Assembly (NCBI GenBank): GCA_025738555.1
Contig: JAOVFP010000014.1
Span: 1,922,001 to 1,986,000, forward strand
Direction: 5' to 3'
DNA: 64,000 nucleotides
Source of the DNA: Cyathus striatus
Lineage: Eukaryota; Basidiomycota; Agaricomycetes; Agaricales; Nidulariaceae
Under the pieces are notes generated by a model. It was not told the DNA's origin, did not search any database, and was given only the letters and a program-made list of their open reading frames with translations. The translations under genes and the position numbers were made by a program. Shown piece by piece: positions 36,485 through 46,864 of this stretch (positions within the stretch are counted from its first letter, which is position 1; each line of letters begins with the position of its first letter).

Positions 36485-36696
36485 AGTCCTACTCAATAAG
36501 TCATTATGGTTTTTCGTTAGAATTTTTGAGATCAAACGAGACCATGCGGTAATCTGATGCCAAGTAAGAGGCAAGGAAGTTAAAGCGGAGCTCGAACCAA
36601 CAACACGGTGCTGGTGGCGACAGTAACGCTGCTGGCATTCACGGCCCCGTAAATTTAATTTTCCATCATCCACAGCGCACGACACCAGACAGCACC

Positions 36697-38575
36697 ATGA
36701 ATGCTTCCCAGGCTGTCTCGTCTACAAGAGGTATGTTTGCAATGGGCTATTTTCGATTGAACTAATACTGTTTATCTTATCTTGTAGACAGCCCTGGCTA
36801 CCCTGAGACACCGCAAGCGCAGCGCGCTTCTTCGTTTAGAACCCAACATCCAACTGTGTCCTTGCCACCTATCGCATCTCTGGGCCTTTTCAGACAGGAG
36901 GACGCACAGAGTTATTCTCCGGGTGCCTATGGCTCTCTCCCTGGTATTCACCTGGTGCACAAACAACAGGCTACAGCAACCAGTTATCCCCAGACTCCGG
37001 CTCGTCCTGGGAAGGAGAATCTTGTTCCTACTCCAAGTTCTCATCACGCTGCCTATAGTAGAGATCATATACATGGTTATGGTACGTTTTTTTTTGTTTT
37101 TTTTGTTCCCTGTTCTAATCCTTCATCGTGTCTAGGACATGTTGCTACTTTTTCAACTCCTACACCAGTCCACCATGTGCAATCTCGTATTCCTCTTGTG
37201 CTCGACTCCCCAGCACCGAAATGGAATATGCCCTGGATTCCTGCTACCGTGATTCCACCCCCACCAACTCCCACAGTCGCCTCTGTTCCCTCCCTCAATG
37301 AACAACCGACTTCCCTTGCCAACGTTGTACCCACCGAGAGCTCTTCGAAATCAGCTAACAAGGGTCGCAAGAAGACCGCTACTCGTGCGGAGTCAGCGGC
37401 CATTAGCAAGTCACCAAAGCAAGCAAAGGCTGCAAAACGCTCACGTGCTAAGGCCAAGGGTGCTGGGAGTAAGAGTGGTGAGCAAAACCGAAGATCTGCT
37501 GGCGCATCAGACGAGGAGATCATGAAGCTCAGTCAGCAGGCGAAGGAGGCTGCTTCCTTACCCAAGCCGAAGCCACGGTCGCGCAAAGTTCAGGAGGTAG
37601 TGGCGGAGGTGGATGTAGTTGAATTGGTGAAGGGCATTGAATGGTTAGAGAGCGACGACGAGGAGCAGGCCAGTTCGGATGTGGAAAGCAGCAGCCCCAG
37701 CATCTATGATAGTGATAGTGGCGATTCCAAGCGGCGGCTAACTGAAGCGGAGAAGGCTGTTATTGTACAGTTCATAACCAGCCCGGAGATTTGGCCGACG
37801 TTCAAGACGAAGCAGAAGAGGGTCTGGGGAAAGGTATGCCCGTATCTCTCTTGTTTGTATCACTCCATTTTTTAATACCAGTAATAGATTTCGAAGCTCC
37901 TTTCGGGAAGGGACCCAAAGACCATCAGCAGCTACTGGCACACCAACGCATGGATGAAGTACAAGGCTGTACGAGAGTGGGAGAACCATACAGGTGGTGG
38001 AGATGGAGATGATGAGGGTAGAGTAAATAAGAAGACGGTTTTTGGCTATTCAACGCGGGTCATGAAGGCATTCAAGGAGTCGGAGATATATGAGTTGATT
38101 GACAAAGTGTATGTTTCCGTTCATTTTATAATTCACTTTACTCATCTTCCAAAGTGCTAGGGATGCTTCTGATGTAATGCGCGCAAGGGACTACAATTCC
38201 ACTGCCCCCCTTTCAGATCAAGAAGACATACGTCCACAAAAGCGTTGCAAGCGCTCTCGCTCTGTCAGTATAGAGCGCTCAGCAAGCAGTGATTCTATTG
38301 GCCCACGTGAACACTGGCTTTCTGAGGCCGTTGGTGCGATAAAAGAGAAAGCTCGAAGCTCTGCGGCTGTTGCACAAGAAAAGCTAGAGCTTGCTCGAAA
38401 GCGTGATCAGCGTGAGGAAGATGAACGTCGTGAACGGCAGGAAATGATGAAGATTGATGCGCGTAATAAGAGTCTGGACATGGTAATGCGGATGCTGGCT
38501 CATGAGGACGTGACTGTGAGGGAAATTGGTAAGAAGTATATGGCAGAGTTGGATTTAGGGGATATGTTTAAGTAG
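36697..38575 (+). CDS. Harbinger-associated SANT/Myb-like DNA-binding protein
   Basis: Five exons. The ATG at 36697 opens a 34-bp exon, and the intron with donor GTATGT ends TTGTAG at 36787. Later introns are at about 37082-37137 (GTACGT...TCTAG), 37834-37887 (GTATGC...AATAG) and about 38110-38160 (GTATGT...GCTAG). The N-terminal 160 residues are Pro/Ser/Thr-rich; then a basic Lys/Ala stretch, an acidic patch (ESDDEEQASSD), a SANT-like trihelix segment with ISKLLSGRDPKTISSYWHTN split by an intron, and a C-terminal charged coiled coil (EKLELARKRDQREEDERR) ending GDMFK. Harbinger second proteins of this kind help the transposase enter the nucleus and bind the ends. The 3' end lies only 21 bp from that of the transposase gene. 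Confidence 0.85.
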
Positions 38576-38596
38576 TACTCGTAGTTTACACCTATA

Positions 38597-39984
38597 CTAC
38601 TGCAATAAAAAGCGTCGAAGCAATTCCTTCCGTCGTAATAGCCCTTGTCGATGCAGATCAGTCATTTGAACACCATTATTAACAACTGGTGCATCCCCCC
38701 CGATTACCTCTTCCACATCATCGTCATCTCTACCATTAAAACCAGCTATCGCTGTAGGATCATCCATGAAGCCTTCAAGAATGTTGTGTAAAACCATCAA
38801 TGCTTCAATCTGTTGATGTATAAGATCAAGATTCCGTCCTGGAATAAATCGAAGAATAGGAAATCTTCCTTTTAGGCGACCAAAAGAATGCTCAACAGCA
38901 ATTCGTATAGATGAAAGTGCCTGATTCCAACGCTTGCGTTGGTTTGCCTCAGCAGGATCATTTGTGAGATCATAATCACTGAATGGACGAATAGAAAATG
39001 GAGTAAGAGGGTATCCTTTATCGACAAGAATATATTCGTAAGGTCTGAAATAGTTGTTTCGGTTACGCCATAGATCTGAATTATTGAATACCCGACTGTC
39101 TTGCACAGAACCAGGCCAGCCAAGTTCATAGGATGTAAACTGGGCACGGTTGTTGACTGTGGCTTGAATGTTTAGCTACTGAGATTGTGAATCAAACTAT
39201 TATAAGATAAAGAAAACATTGCCCACTGCATAGAACTTCTTGCGGCACCAATACGCATAGGGATTTTGACTCGGCATATCCTGTAGATGAATATAACTTC
39301 CATCGCCTGACCCTAACTGCCCTGGAAATGAGGTGCCACGCTCTGCCATTATTGCAGCTTCCACATCTCGCTCAGCTGGAGTGGGCCAATGAAGAAACTG
39401 TGGACGTAGTCTGCGAAGGGCTTTAGTTACACGAAGAGTGTATCCATATACTGAACCTTCTGAAATTGCCATAACACCAGCGGCCTTTACTCCAGTCTCA
39501 GCTCCAGCATGACACAGAAAAGTTGCAAGCTGATGTTCAACAGGACGCTGAGGTCGGCCTTCTGTACTTGCAAAGACTGGATCATCTTTTATGAAATCCA
39601 CAATCCTCCAAAATGAAGTTCGGTCCATGCTATTAACCTCTTCAAAACATTGCTAATATAGATATATGTACTGGAAACACACCGGAGCCACGATTTAAAA
39701 AACCTATCAGAGTACCCAGTTAAAAGAAGCTTGTAGAACTGAGTGGCTTTCTGCTGATTGTATGGACCCCGCCTTCCGTATCTCCCACTCTTAATTGTGC
39801 GAAGGAACCTTGCCTCATTCAGAGCAATCTCCGCAATCCCCAAAGCAGCAATTTCATCGTCATCATCTTCTGCTTCAGCAAGAAGCAGAATGGCAAGAGC
39901 TTCAAGATCGGCCAGAGTTTTCTTGTGAGACTTGTACTGCTGTGTCTGTGAGTTAACACGATTTCCTGTTCTCTGTCTAGGCAT
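38597..39984 (-). CDS. PIF/Harbinger transposase (DDE superfamily endonuclease)
   Basis: Starts at the ATG at 39984 and ends at 38597. The N-terminal exon carries an acidic segment (AEAEDDDDE) and a helical region. The second exon has the usual helix-turn-helix-like region (RPVEHQLATFLCH), then GSGDGSYIHL with the first catalytic Asp. A 51-bp intron (39176-39226, donor GTGGGC, acceptor AGTAG) joins KFYA to LNIQATVN, the expected Harbinger context. The second Asp is in YILVDKGYPLTPF and the Glu in VEHSFGRLKGRFPIL. A short first intron near 39630-39665 is implied but its borders are ambiguous. Length of about 440 residues is normal. All three catalytic residues are present, so it may be functional. 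Confidence 0.9.
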
Positions 39985-40245
39985 CTCAAGCAGTGAAGCG
40001 GGGGAAAGGGCAATCGATTTATTAGAAACACGGTAGCGCAGCTAGAGCAATGCGCGGCTGCGCCATCAGCGCGCACGGCAACAGGTCAAGTCTTTCAATT
40101 TAAACTCAGAAACTCAGCACCAATCAGAACCTCTTACATCAGCTACTTGGCAGGTACCTGAACATGTGGGCTCTATCGCTAAACGTCCGCTTCCGTTATA
40201 AAACACATAACAAAAAAATCTAACGACTTATTGAGTAGGACTTTT

Positions 40246-40933
40246 ATCCCTATGAGATCTACAGCCTATCGTTCCTAACTGCCCACCCAGCTGGGAGTAG
40301 AACATCTGTTGTTCATCAGGCATGAGAATAAGCTGTGGAAAGATGTCGATGAACATAACTCACGTCGATTAAGGTAGATGTGACAGATCGAGATGTCGAT
40401 AAACTATATTTGAAAAATGTTCGTCGTTAGGGGATAGTCAGGAGTACTTAGGAGACTGCGACGATGTGGACGACGAGCGGAGCTAGATTCAAGGAGCTAG
40501 AGGACAGTAGCAGTCACGGCAAACGAACGGAGCGTGAGAAATCGGAACGGAAACATACGGTAACGCGCGTTGGGCGTTTATGTTAACAACTGAGATTCTT
40601 ATCAACTTCAAACTGAGCGAGTCCACAACTGGCTATCTCGATGATAGTTGCAATCGACCAATGAATATTAATAAATCATGGCCACTTGCACAGGGATGTA
40701 TATCAACAAATTGGAGAGTCACCAACCATTGCGTTCAGGAATATTAGTCCAATTATACACTTGATTAAGATACATCATCACTCGTATTACCGCACCCCGA
40801 AGTGCCATAGAACTGCCTCTTATCATTCCTTTGATTTCATGAAATGAGTGTAGTTGATGGGTGTCCTAATCCCTATAATACGTGGCATAAATCTATCACA
40901 CGTGCGAAATCCTGCTAAAGCCGACCCCTAACT
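40246..40933. repeat. Dispersed repeat upstream of membrane-protein gene B
   Basis: 40330-40640 resembles 32330-32590 and 31190-31340 (GTGACAGATCGAGATGTCG, GTGGACGACGAGCGG, ACGCGCGTTGGGCGTTTAT). The 40690-40930 part matches the promoter-side repeat of copies A and C. Confidence 0.65.
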
Positions 40934-42150
40934 ATGCCACAAATTTCTCTCGAAAAAGCATCACTTGTATCTGCTTACCTTGAGGAAAGTCCAACCCTCA
41001 TGAAACTGACAACAGCTAAACATTAACTCTTCGACTTTAGGGACTGGCATATGGTAACGATTCAATACAGGCTGGTGTGATTATAAAATTCTAAAGTCCA
41101 CAATAACCGGCAACGCAGGTGTCTTCCTATGCCTCTTTGTAGTGACGCTGTACTTATACTTCAATCCCGCTTATAACAATGGAAGACGGGACAATCATAC
41201 ATCGGTAATTGAATATCTATATACAAATGAAAGTGGCTTAGTGACGAATATTTTAAAGGTCATGATAAGCATTTCCACTATTATATTTTTTATCGCCACA
41301 TTTCACCTTGCTATTGACTGTTACCGCATTCTCCAAGCCTTCGTTGATAAACGTCTCGATCCGTCTGGACCAATTTCATATCTTAGCGATATCAAGGCTT
41401 GGCACTATATTCTTAAAGACTTTCTTTTTGGAACTCAACAAACTCTTGGTAGTGTTGCTGCGGTGAGTTTGCCGTTTAAATACCTCTGTAGTGATGTTTT
41501 GAACAAACTGTTAGATATATCGTACATGGGTACTATGGAGCTACAACTGGAAGATCATTGTTTTTCCCGTGCTATTACTTGTCATTAATATAAGTATGCT
41601 TTTCTCGCCAGTTGACTACAATCTAGAAATCGCATGCTTATTTAGGCATAGTTGCTGGCTGCCTTATTTTGGTTCAAAAATCGATATTTAATTCCAATAT
41701 GCTTCAAAGGTTGACCTGGACATACAAATCAGTTGCCTTCTCTTTGAGTGTTATCACTGTTGGACTCATGAGCTACCGAATTTGGAGTACAAACAGAAAT
41801 GCGGCCAATTATCGTGTTGGCGAAGGTCAACTACTATCCATTATGTGGATTCTGATAGAGTCTGCAGCTCTACAGATAGTAACAGAATTCTTACTTATGG
41901 TTTTATACTTCTCACAATCTCCATACGTTATACTATTTGAATGGATCACACCGATAGTTGTGAGTTTTCAGTTTAAGGCATAAATCTTTGAACACTCAAT
42001 TTGGATGTAGGGTATAACATTCAAGGAGGTAGGAATGCAGACACAGGATGGAAATATCCCAGTTCAAAAGTTACGAAAAAATTTGAGGACAACATAGAAG
42101 GATATAAAAGGACACCCAAAGGACACCTGAATGTTCCGTATAATGACAGA
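40934..42150 (+). pseudogene. Multi-pass membrane protein, copy B (decayed)
   Basis: A paralogue of the gene at 33408-34584, about 90% alike in the coding parts. The first donor is GAAAGT where copy A has GTAAGT, so intron 1 cannot be removed normally and translation would stop soon after. A 12-bp shortening removes residues at the start of the fifth exon. A deletion of 36 bp in the last exon, bounded by TCAA, removes the segment corresponding to NSIAVRVKLQSL of the final membrane helix. The middle exons (41128-41461 and 41660-41960) are still open. The CAG at the site of copy A's TAG is intact here. Probably a non-functional copy. Confidence 0.7.
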
Positions 42151-42239
42151 GATGGATTCTTGAAGGTAAGTTTCGGATTGAGCGTGCGTAATTCGGCTTT
42201 ATTTTTTAAAATGTAATTTTTTATCAGATTTTAAACTAT

Positions 42240-45007
42240 TCTTTGGACCTGCTTTTAGTATATAGTCTCTGTTAGGCTGAATAAAATTATAATGTACGAA
42301 GATGAACATCCTTGGTTGACAAGTCTTCTAAATTTGCGGCGGGACTTCTCCATACATGGCTCTTTGTAAGTCTATATCCACGCTTTCCCGGCAGGTTGCT
42401 GTCCAGCGTTGTTCAGTAATACGTACTAGCCAGTGTTCTAAATATGTTAGTTCAATTTTAGCTGGGTATACCATCGATATTGGGGTAGAATATTAGTGGC
42501 CCAAGTAAAACAGAGGATACTAACGATCTTGAGTGCTGTTGAGTTATAGTGGCGTTGAGGCAATGTTCAGGTGTGTCAGCGTTGGAGGGAATCAATGGGA
42601 GGGGACAGGTGAGAGGAGGAGAGCAAACGCGAGCAACGCGTCAACGCACGCATCAGTTGATTACGTAATGGATATAACGCTCGCGTGCTTATGATAATAC
42701 ATAGGACAAGATCTCGGCAGATCAGTCCAGGTGAAGCTCAGTAAATACGAAAAATCATTTAATATCATGTCTATAACATACATGCCTAGTGCATGACGGA
42801 AAGCACTTTTTTCGGTCATGTATCAGGCTCTCAAAGGGCATCCGAGCAACAGCTAAGAGTCATTCAAATGACTTTAGTTCATACAGCTACTAAGCATCTA
42901 TAGGACATGCGTAGAACATATAAGCTACATGTCCAAATCATCTTGTCGACATTTATATCTCATCCTGTAGACACGGGTAGCCCATCTTATAGACATGTAT
43001 AACTCTTCTAGTGAACATGGTACTGAAATCTAATATTTAACATGGTATTGACATTTGTGATTGACATCTAATTTAAATACAGGGCTGTAACTATCTAACT
43101 AAGTATAGCTACCTGGCTCCGCGTACTAAGAGGTACTAAGTCGTTGTCCAGTCATTGTCCGTCATCTTCCGCCGGATGTACGCTTCAATCTATTGATGAG
43201 CTGGCCAAGCGCTGGCACTGTCCTTTGGCAACATTCCTTAACGGCTTCAAGTGAGAGAGTGAAATATGATGCTGAAGGATAATAATGTCATGTACGAATA
43301 GTATCGTCATCCCTCCCACCTTTCGCGCTTGATTGGGAATAAAGACACCATCCCCGCCCACCGTCACTACACCAGTTCTTGAGCCGCATTGTTGGTCCTG
43401 GTGTTCGCTCTCGCCGCTTTCACATTTATTCATTGCTTTCACAAGAGGGATGTGGGTAGGGTTCAAAGAGGGCCAGAGTGTAACATCGTACAGTGGAGGA
43501 CAAAGGGAGAGGGTGTCGGAGTTGAGAAGTCTGTTACTGGGAGAATAGAGTAGTGGACACTGGCAGGTACATTTGGATCGGGTAAGAGCAGCTACCTACC
43601 TACATAAGTAAAGGTTATTTGTTTGTACAGTAAACACTCGTCTTGTTCGCCTCAGTACACTAAAGTACTAACCTTGATTAAGATTTTACGGCGTTAGCTA
43701 AACTTGAACGTTTGAACGCGTGAGCGACTGGTTTGGAGTCTGACCTTGAGGTAACTGAGTACTTATATTGATTTCTAAAATGATGTTATTAGTACGTAGT
43801 CATTTTATGCTGTCGTCTCATGAGTTTTAATATCTCTAATAGTTCTCTAAGTCAATTTGTGCTGGTATAGACTGTAGTTACTACCGTCACGCTTACTCTT
43901 ACCAAGCAATTTGATTCTTCCGTATATCGTATGGTGAATGATATCTTGCTGTTTAAGTAACCGTACCCTTGTGTTGTCTAAAAGCTTTGGTAAAACGGTT
44001 GGAAAAACCTTTCGATGTCATTATCCGTGCCTCAGCAATGTCAGCATGGCACTTAGAATACGTTATAAGGTGAAAATCACATGAGAGAGCCTTGCATAAC
44101 AAGTTATTCCAGCACCTGAGGTTCTTATTACCGAACAAAGCAGCAAAATGAAACATAAGTGCATTCAAATGTTTGAATTTAAATATATTTACATGGTTTG
44201 AAAGTTATCATACACATGCCAAACGTATGATTTGTACATGACTTTTGCATTTTGAGTACATGAGCGCAAATGAGCGATATTTATCTGTCTTCATGAAGTT
44301 CGCACACCCTGCCACACATGACCAATGCATGACGAAAAGCACTATTGCAATGACAGAAGCATGCCGCGCATGATTTTTCGTTTTTACTGAGGGTGAAGCC
44401 AGCCGATCTTGCTTTGTCAGCAGCCCGAGAATTCTTAGCTTACACGTGATCACCAAAAGTGATGGTGACCGAACAAAATTCCCGCACAAAATGCGAATAA
44501 TTTCTTACATTGTCTGGCATGTGGCATATTATCTATGGTTTGGAATACATTAAAACTTTGTAAACATGTTCTTTGTATTTCATTGTAGTATGTGTAAAGA
44601 TTAAGGCTCACTAGAAGATTTTGGTGACGTACTACAAGGTATTATTGTTTGAAGCCATATTATCATCAGGGATATAATTCATTGATGAACAGAACTCTTT
44701 ATGGGTTATGGAACAGCTCGAAATTTTTCTGAGACATAACAAGCATATAATAGTATGTGATACAAAAGTTATAAATATTTTACTTTATTTTCTGATAAAA
44801 AATTAGAGCAATAAGTTTGACCACACATAATTAGTTTATGTGTTTCATGCCCTAATAGTGAATAGCATCCTCTATCTGTTCTGATAACAAATATTTTTCA
44901 TAGGAATCATTGTAAGCAAATATTTTGCACATATCTATGAGCTTCTGTAGTGTCAGACTAGTCTATATCATGTAAAAATATGTTATTTATATTTCAGTCA
45001 AGCCTGA
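42240..45007. other. Stretch without recognised genes or repeats
   Basis: About 2.8 kb of AT-rich sequence. Open frames of up to 93 codons (43185-43466, 44208-44489) show no family motif, no paralogue in the window and no clear intron partners, so they are not called. No inverted repeat or LTR was found. Confidence 0.4.
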
Positions 45008-45012
45008 CAAAT
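45008..45012. repeat. 5-bp target site duplication of the gypsy element (left)
   Basis: CAAAT immediately precedes the left LTR and recurs at 53769-53773 directly after the right LTR. Confidence 0.92.
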
Positions 45013-45542
45013 TGTTATGATTGTCGATATTCTGTAGAATAAAATTGTACAAGTCAAAGGTCATGTGACTTAACTGATCTGAAGAACAAGTTAAATCAGT
45101 TTCGAAGTAGTTCTTGTTACAAGACAAGAAGCTTAAGTTGAAAACTTAAGTGTTCGAAGTCAAGTAAGAATCAAGTAGTATTCTTTAAGCTGAAGCTTGA
45201 GCTCTACTGCCCAAGTTCCTACTGTTTAAATACAAACTAGTTCATACTAATAATAAATAAAGTATGAGTCAAAGAAAGTATGTAAAAGACTGTGCATTAA
45301 TAAGGCACAGTAAAGAAGTGTGAAAATAAGGTAAGTATAGTACAATGACTCAGACAAAGTCATAAAGAAGTAAAAATATGAGAAAAGTAAGTATAAATAA
45401 GTAATGACTCACATGTAGTCATTATGAGTCAAAAGTATAAATAACGCTGTGTAAAAGTAAAGATATTTGGCATCAATGGTCATGCCAAACATATCAAAGT
45501 AAACTAATTGTAAACAAAAGAAAATAAAGAAAAATCGTAACA
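45013..45542 (-). repeat. Gypsy 3' LTR (530 bp)
   Basis: Aligns without gaps to 53239-53768. It differs at seven dinucleotides (nine bases), each of which is CG/TG, CG/CA or TG/CA between the copies. Confidence 0.95.
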
Positions 45543-45552
45543 TTACTCCCTC
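45543..45552 (-). promoter_or_regulatory. Polypurine tract next to 3' LTR
   Basis: On the minus strand GAGGGAGTAA abuts the LTR start TGTTACG, the position of the primer for plus-strand DNA synthesis. Confidence 0.7.
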
Positions 45553-45583
45553 ATTAAGCATAGAGTTCTCCTGAACTCTATTA

Positions 45584-46864
45584 TTAGTCATATGTCATGT
45601 CGTTGGCCATGTAATCGAAGTCGTCCCTCTGTGCATCCTTTCTATCGCAGAAATGGTCCCATGCGAGTTGCCCTGTCGATCCGTCGGGATGTATGGCTCC
45701 TCTGATGTAATCCTCCTCCATCTTGACTGTCTTACCCTTTGACCCCTCTCATCTCTTCAACCATTGTCTCGAGATTCTCGTAACCCTGCATCCACGCTTC
45801 TTGTCCTCCTCTGTCCATTGCCTGCTCTCTGTGTAGCAGTATCTGTGTTCAGCATCGTGGCTCGCGCAATGTGTTCTACCACACAATGGAGGGTCTCTCG
45901 GTCGATGTGCATATTTCTCCATGTGCTTGGAACATGTGGTTGCTGGGTGTAGGGTGGAGCTGGAGTTGTTCTGAAGAAGGTATGTGGTGCCACGTAGTTG
46001 CCGACAAGATCGTTCATAATGTCCTGGAGCATGTTTTGAGCACCCCTCACAGAAGTAATCGGGACAATTCTTTCGGGTGTGTCTGATGGTTCCGCATTCG
46101 TAGCATTTACCTGATCGGATGTAGGTCTGGGTGTTAGTGTTCCGAAGAGTCCAACTCTCGGAGGAATGATCGGTTGGGGGGCATGAATCGGGGCGGAAAG
46201 CAACTCGGATATCGGTTCCCCAGGCATACTTCTCTCTGATGTCCTGGCATTGGCCAGGGGTGGCATAGGAGTCGAGGGAATCAGATTTTGGAAGGAGGTA
46301 GAAATGGCCTCCCTCAGGGATGTCCTCAGGACGATCGCGAAGTCTGGCCCAAGATTTACCCAGGTTCCGGGTAAGTTTGGAGGTCCCATTGGGGTAACTT
46401 CCTCTGTGGGTAAGGGCATAACGAGTCTGAGAAGGAACGTGTGAAGAAGGAATGGTACCAGGAAGATCTTCTATTCAGGCAGTCTGAGTATATTGTGCTA
46501 AATTCAGACTGAGCATGCTTCTGAGGGCTTCATCCTGCATGCATCGGCTGGAAGCTTCTGTTTCCATTGCGTTTCTGAAAATATTGAAGCTTCTGACTAA
46601 AGCTTCCCCATTTTCAAGATTTGCTAGGAAGTGTCAAGTGGAGTCGAGATTTTCCTCTGATACATTGAGGAAAACCTGTCGGAAATCTTCGACCCTGTCT
46701 AAGGGTTTGTCGGGGTGTTCAGCGTCGTAACGAGTGTGTCGGTAGTTGGTATTGGAAATGATGGTAGGAAGAGAAAGTGGTTCAGTGGATTGGGCAATGA
46801 TAGAGTGAGGGTTGGAGGTGGACTCCATAGCATCAGAAGAGGTGTTGTTGTTGTTGGAAGACAT
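45584..46864 (-). pseudogene. Third ORF of the chromovirus, with CCHC zinc knuckle
   Basis: Begins at the ATG at 46864, 50 bp after the pol stop, and runs about 426 codons to TAA at 45584-45586, interrupted only by TGA at 46634-46636, 46475-46477 and 45749-45751, each where Arg fits. The N-terminus is Asn/Ser-rich (MSSNNNNTSS). The middle carries CYECGTIRHTRKNC, an exact C-x2-C-x4-H-x4-C knuckle, followed by CEGCSKHAPGHYERSC, a looser second cluster. The C-terminus is acidic. No envelope-like signal peptide or membrane segment is seen. Tf1/sushi elements normally end with the integrase chromodomain, so this is an addition, perhaps a second nucleic-acid-binding or captured host protein. The uninterrupted frame at 45757-46419 is a shifted shadow of this ORF. 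Confidence 0.7.

Larger units (their letters stand above)
36485..40242. mobile_element. PIF/Harbinger DNA transposon, apparently complete
   Basis: Terminal inverted repeats AGTCCTACTCAATAAGTC (36485-36502; inverted at 40225-40242) match perfectly over 18 bp and partly beyond, and TTT flanks both ends. The 3758-bp element carries two convergent genes, a SANT/Myb-like protein (plus) and a DDE transposase (minus), the standard PIF/Harbinger pair. Neither gene has an in-frame stop, unlike the other elements in the window. Confidence 0.88.

Noticed and set aside
36585..36600. B-box-like GGTTCGAGCTCC on the minus strand
   Set aside because: No cloverleaf or A box at a suitable distance; it lies in the Harbinger 5' non-coding end.
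37077..37523. Minus-strand frame opposite the Harbinger SANT gene
   Set aside because: Antisense shadow; the plus-strand exon chain with introns and a SANT-like motif is convincing.
43185..44489. Several 70-93 codon minus-strand frames
   Set aside because: No recognisable family, no splice-compatible neighbours and no paralogue in the window.
45757..46419. Uninterrupted 220-codon minus-strand frame in the gypsy element
   Set aside because: It is shifted against the frame that starts at 46864 and carries the CCHC knuckle; it is open only because the true frame constrains it.
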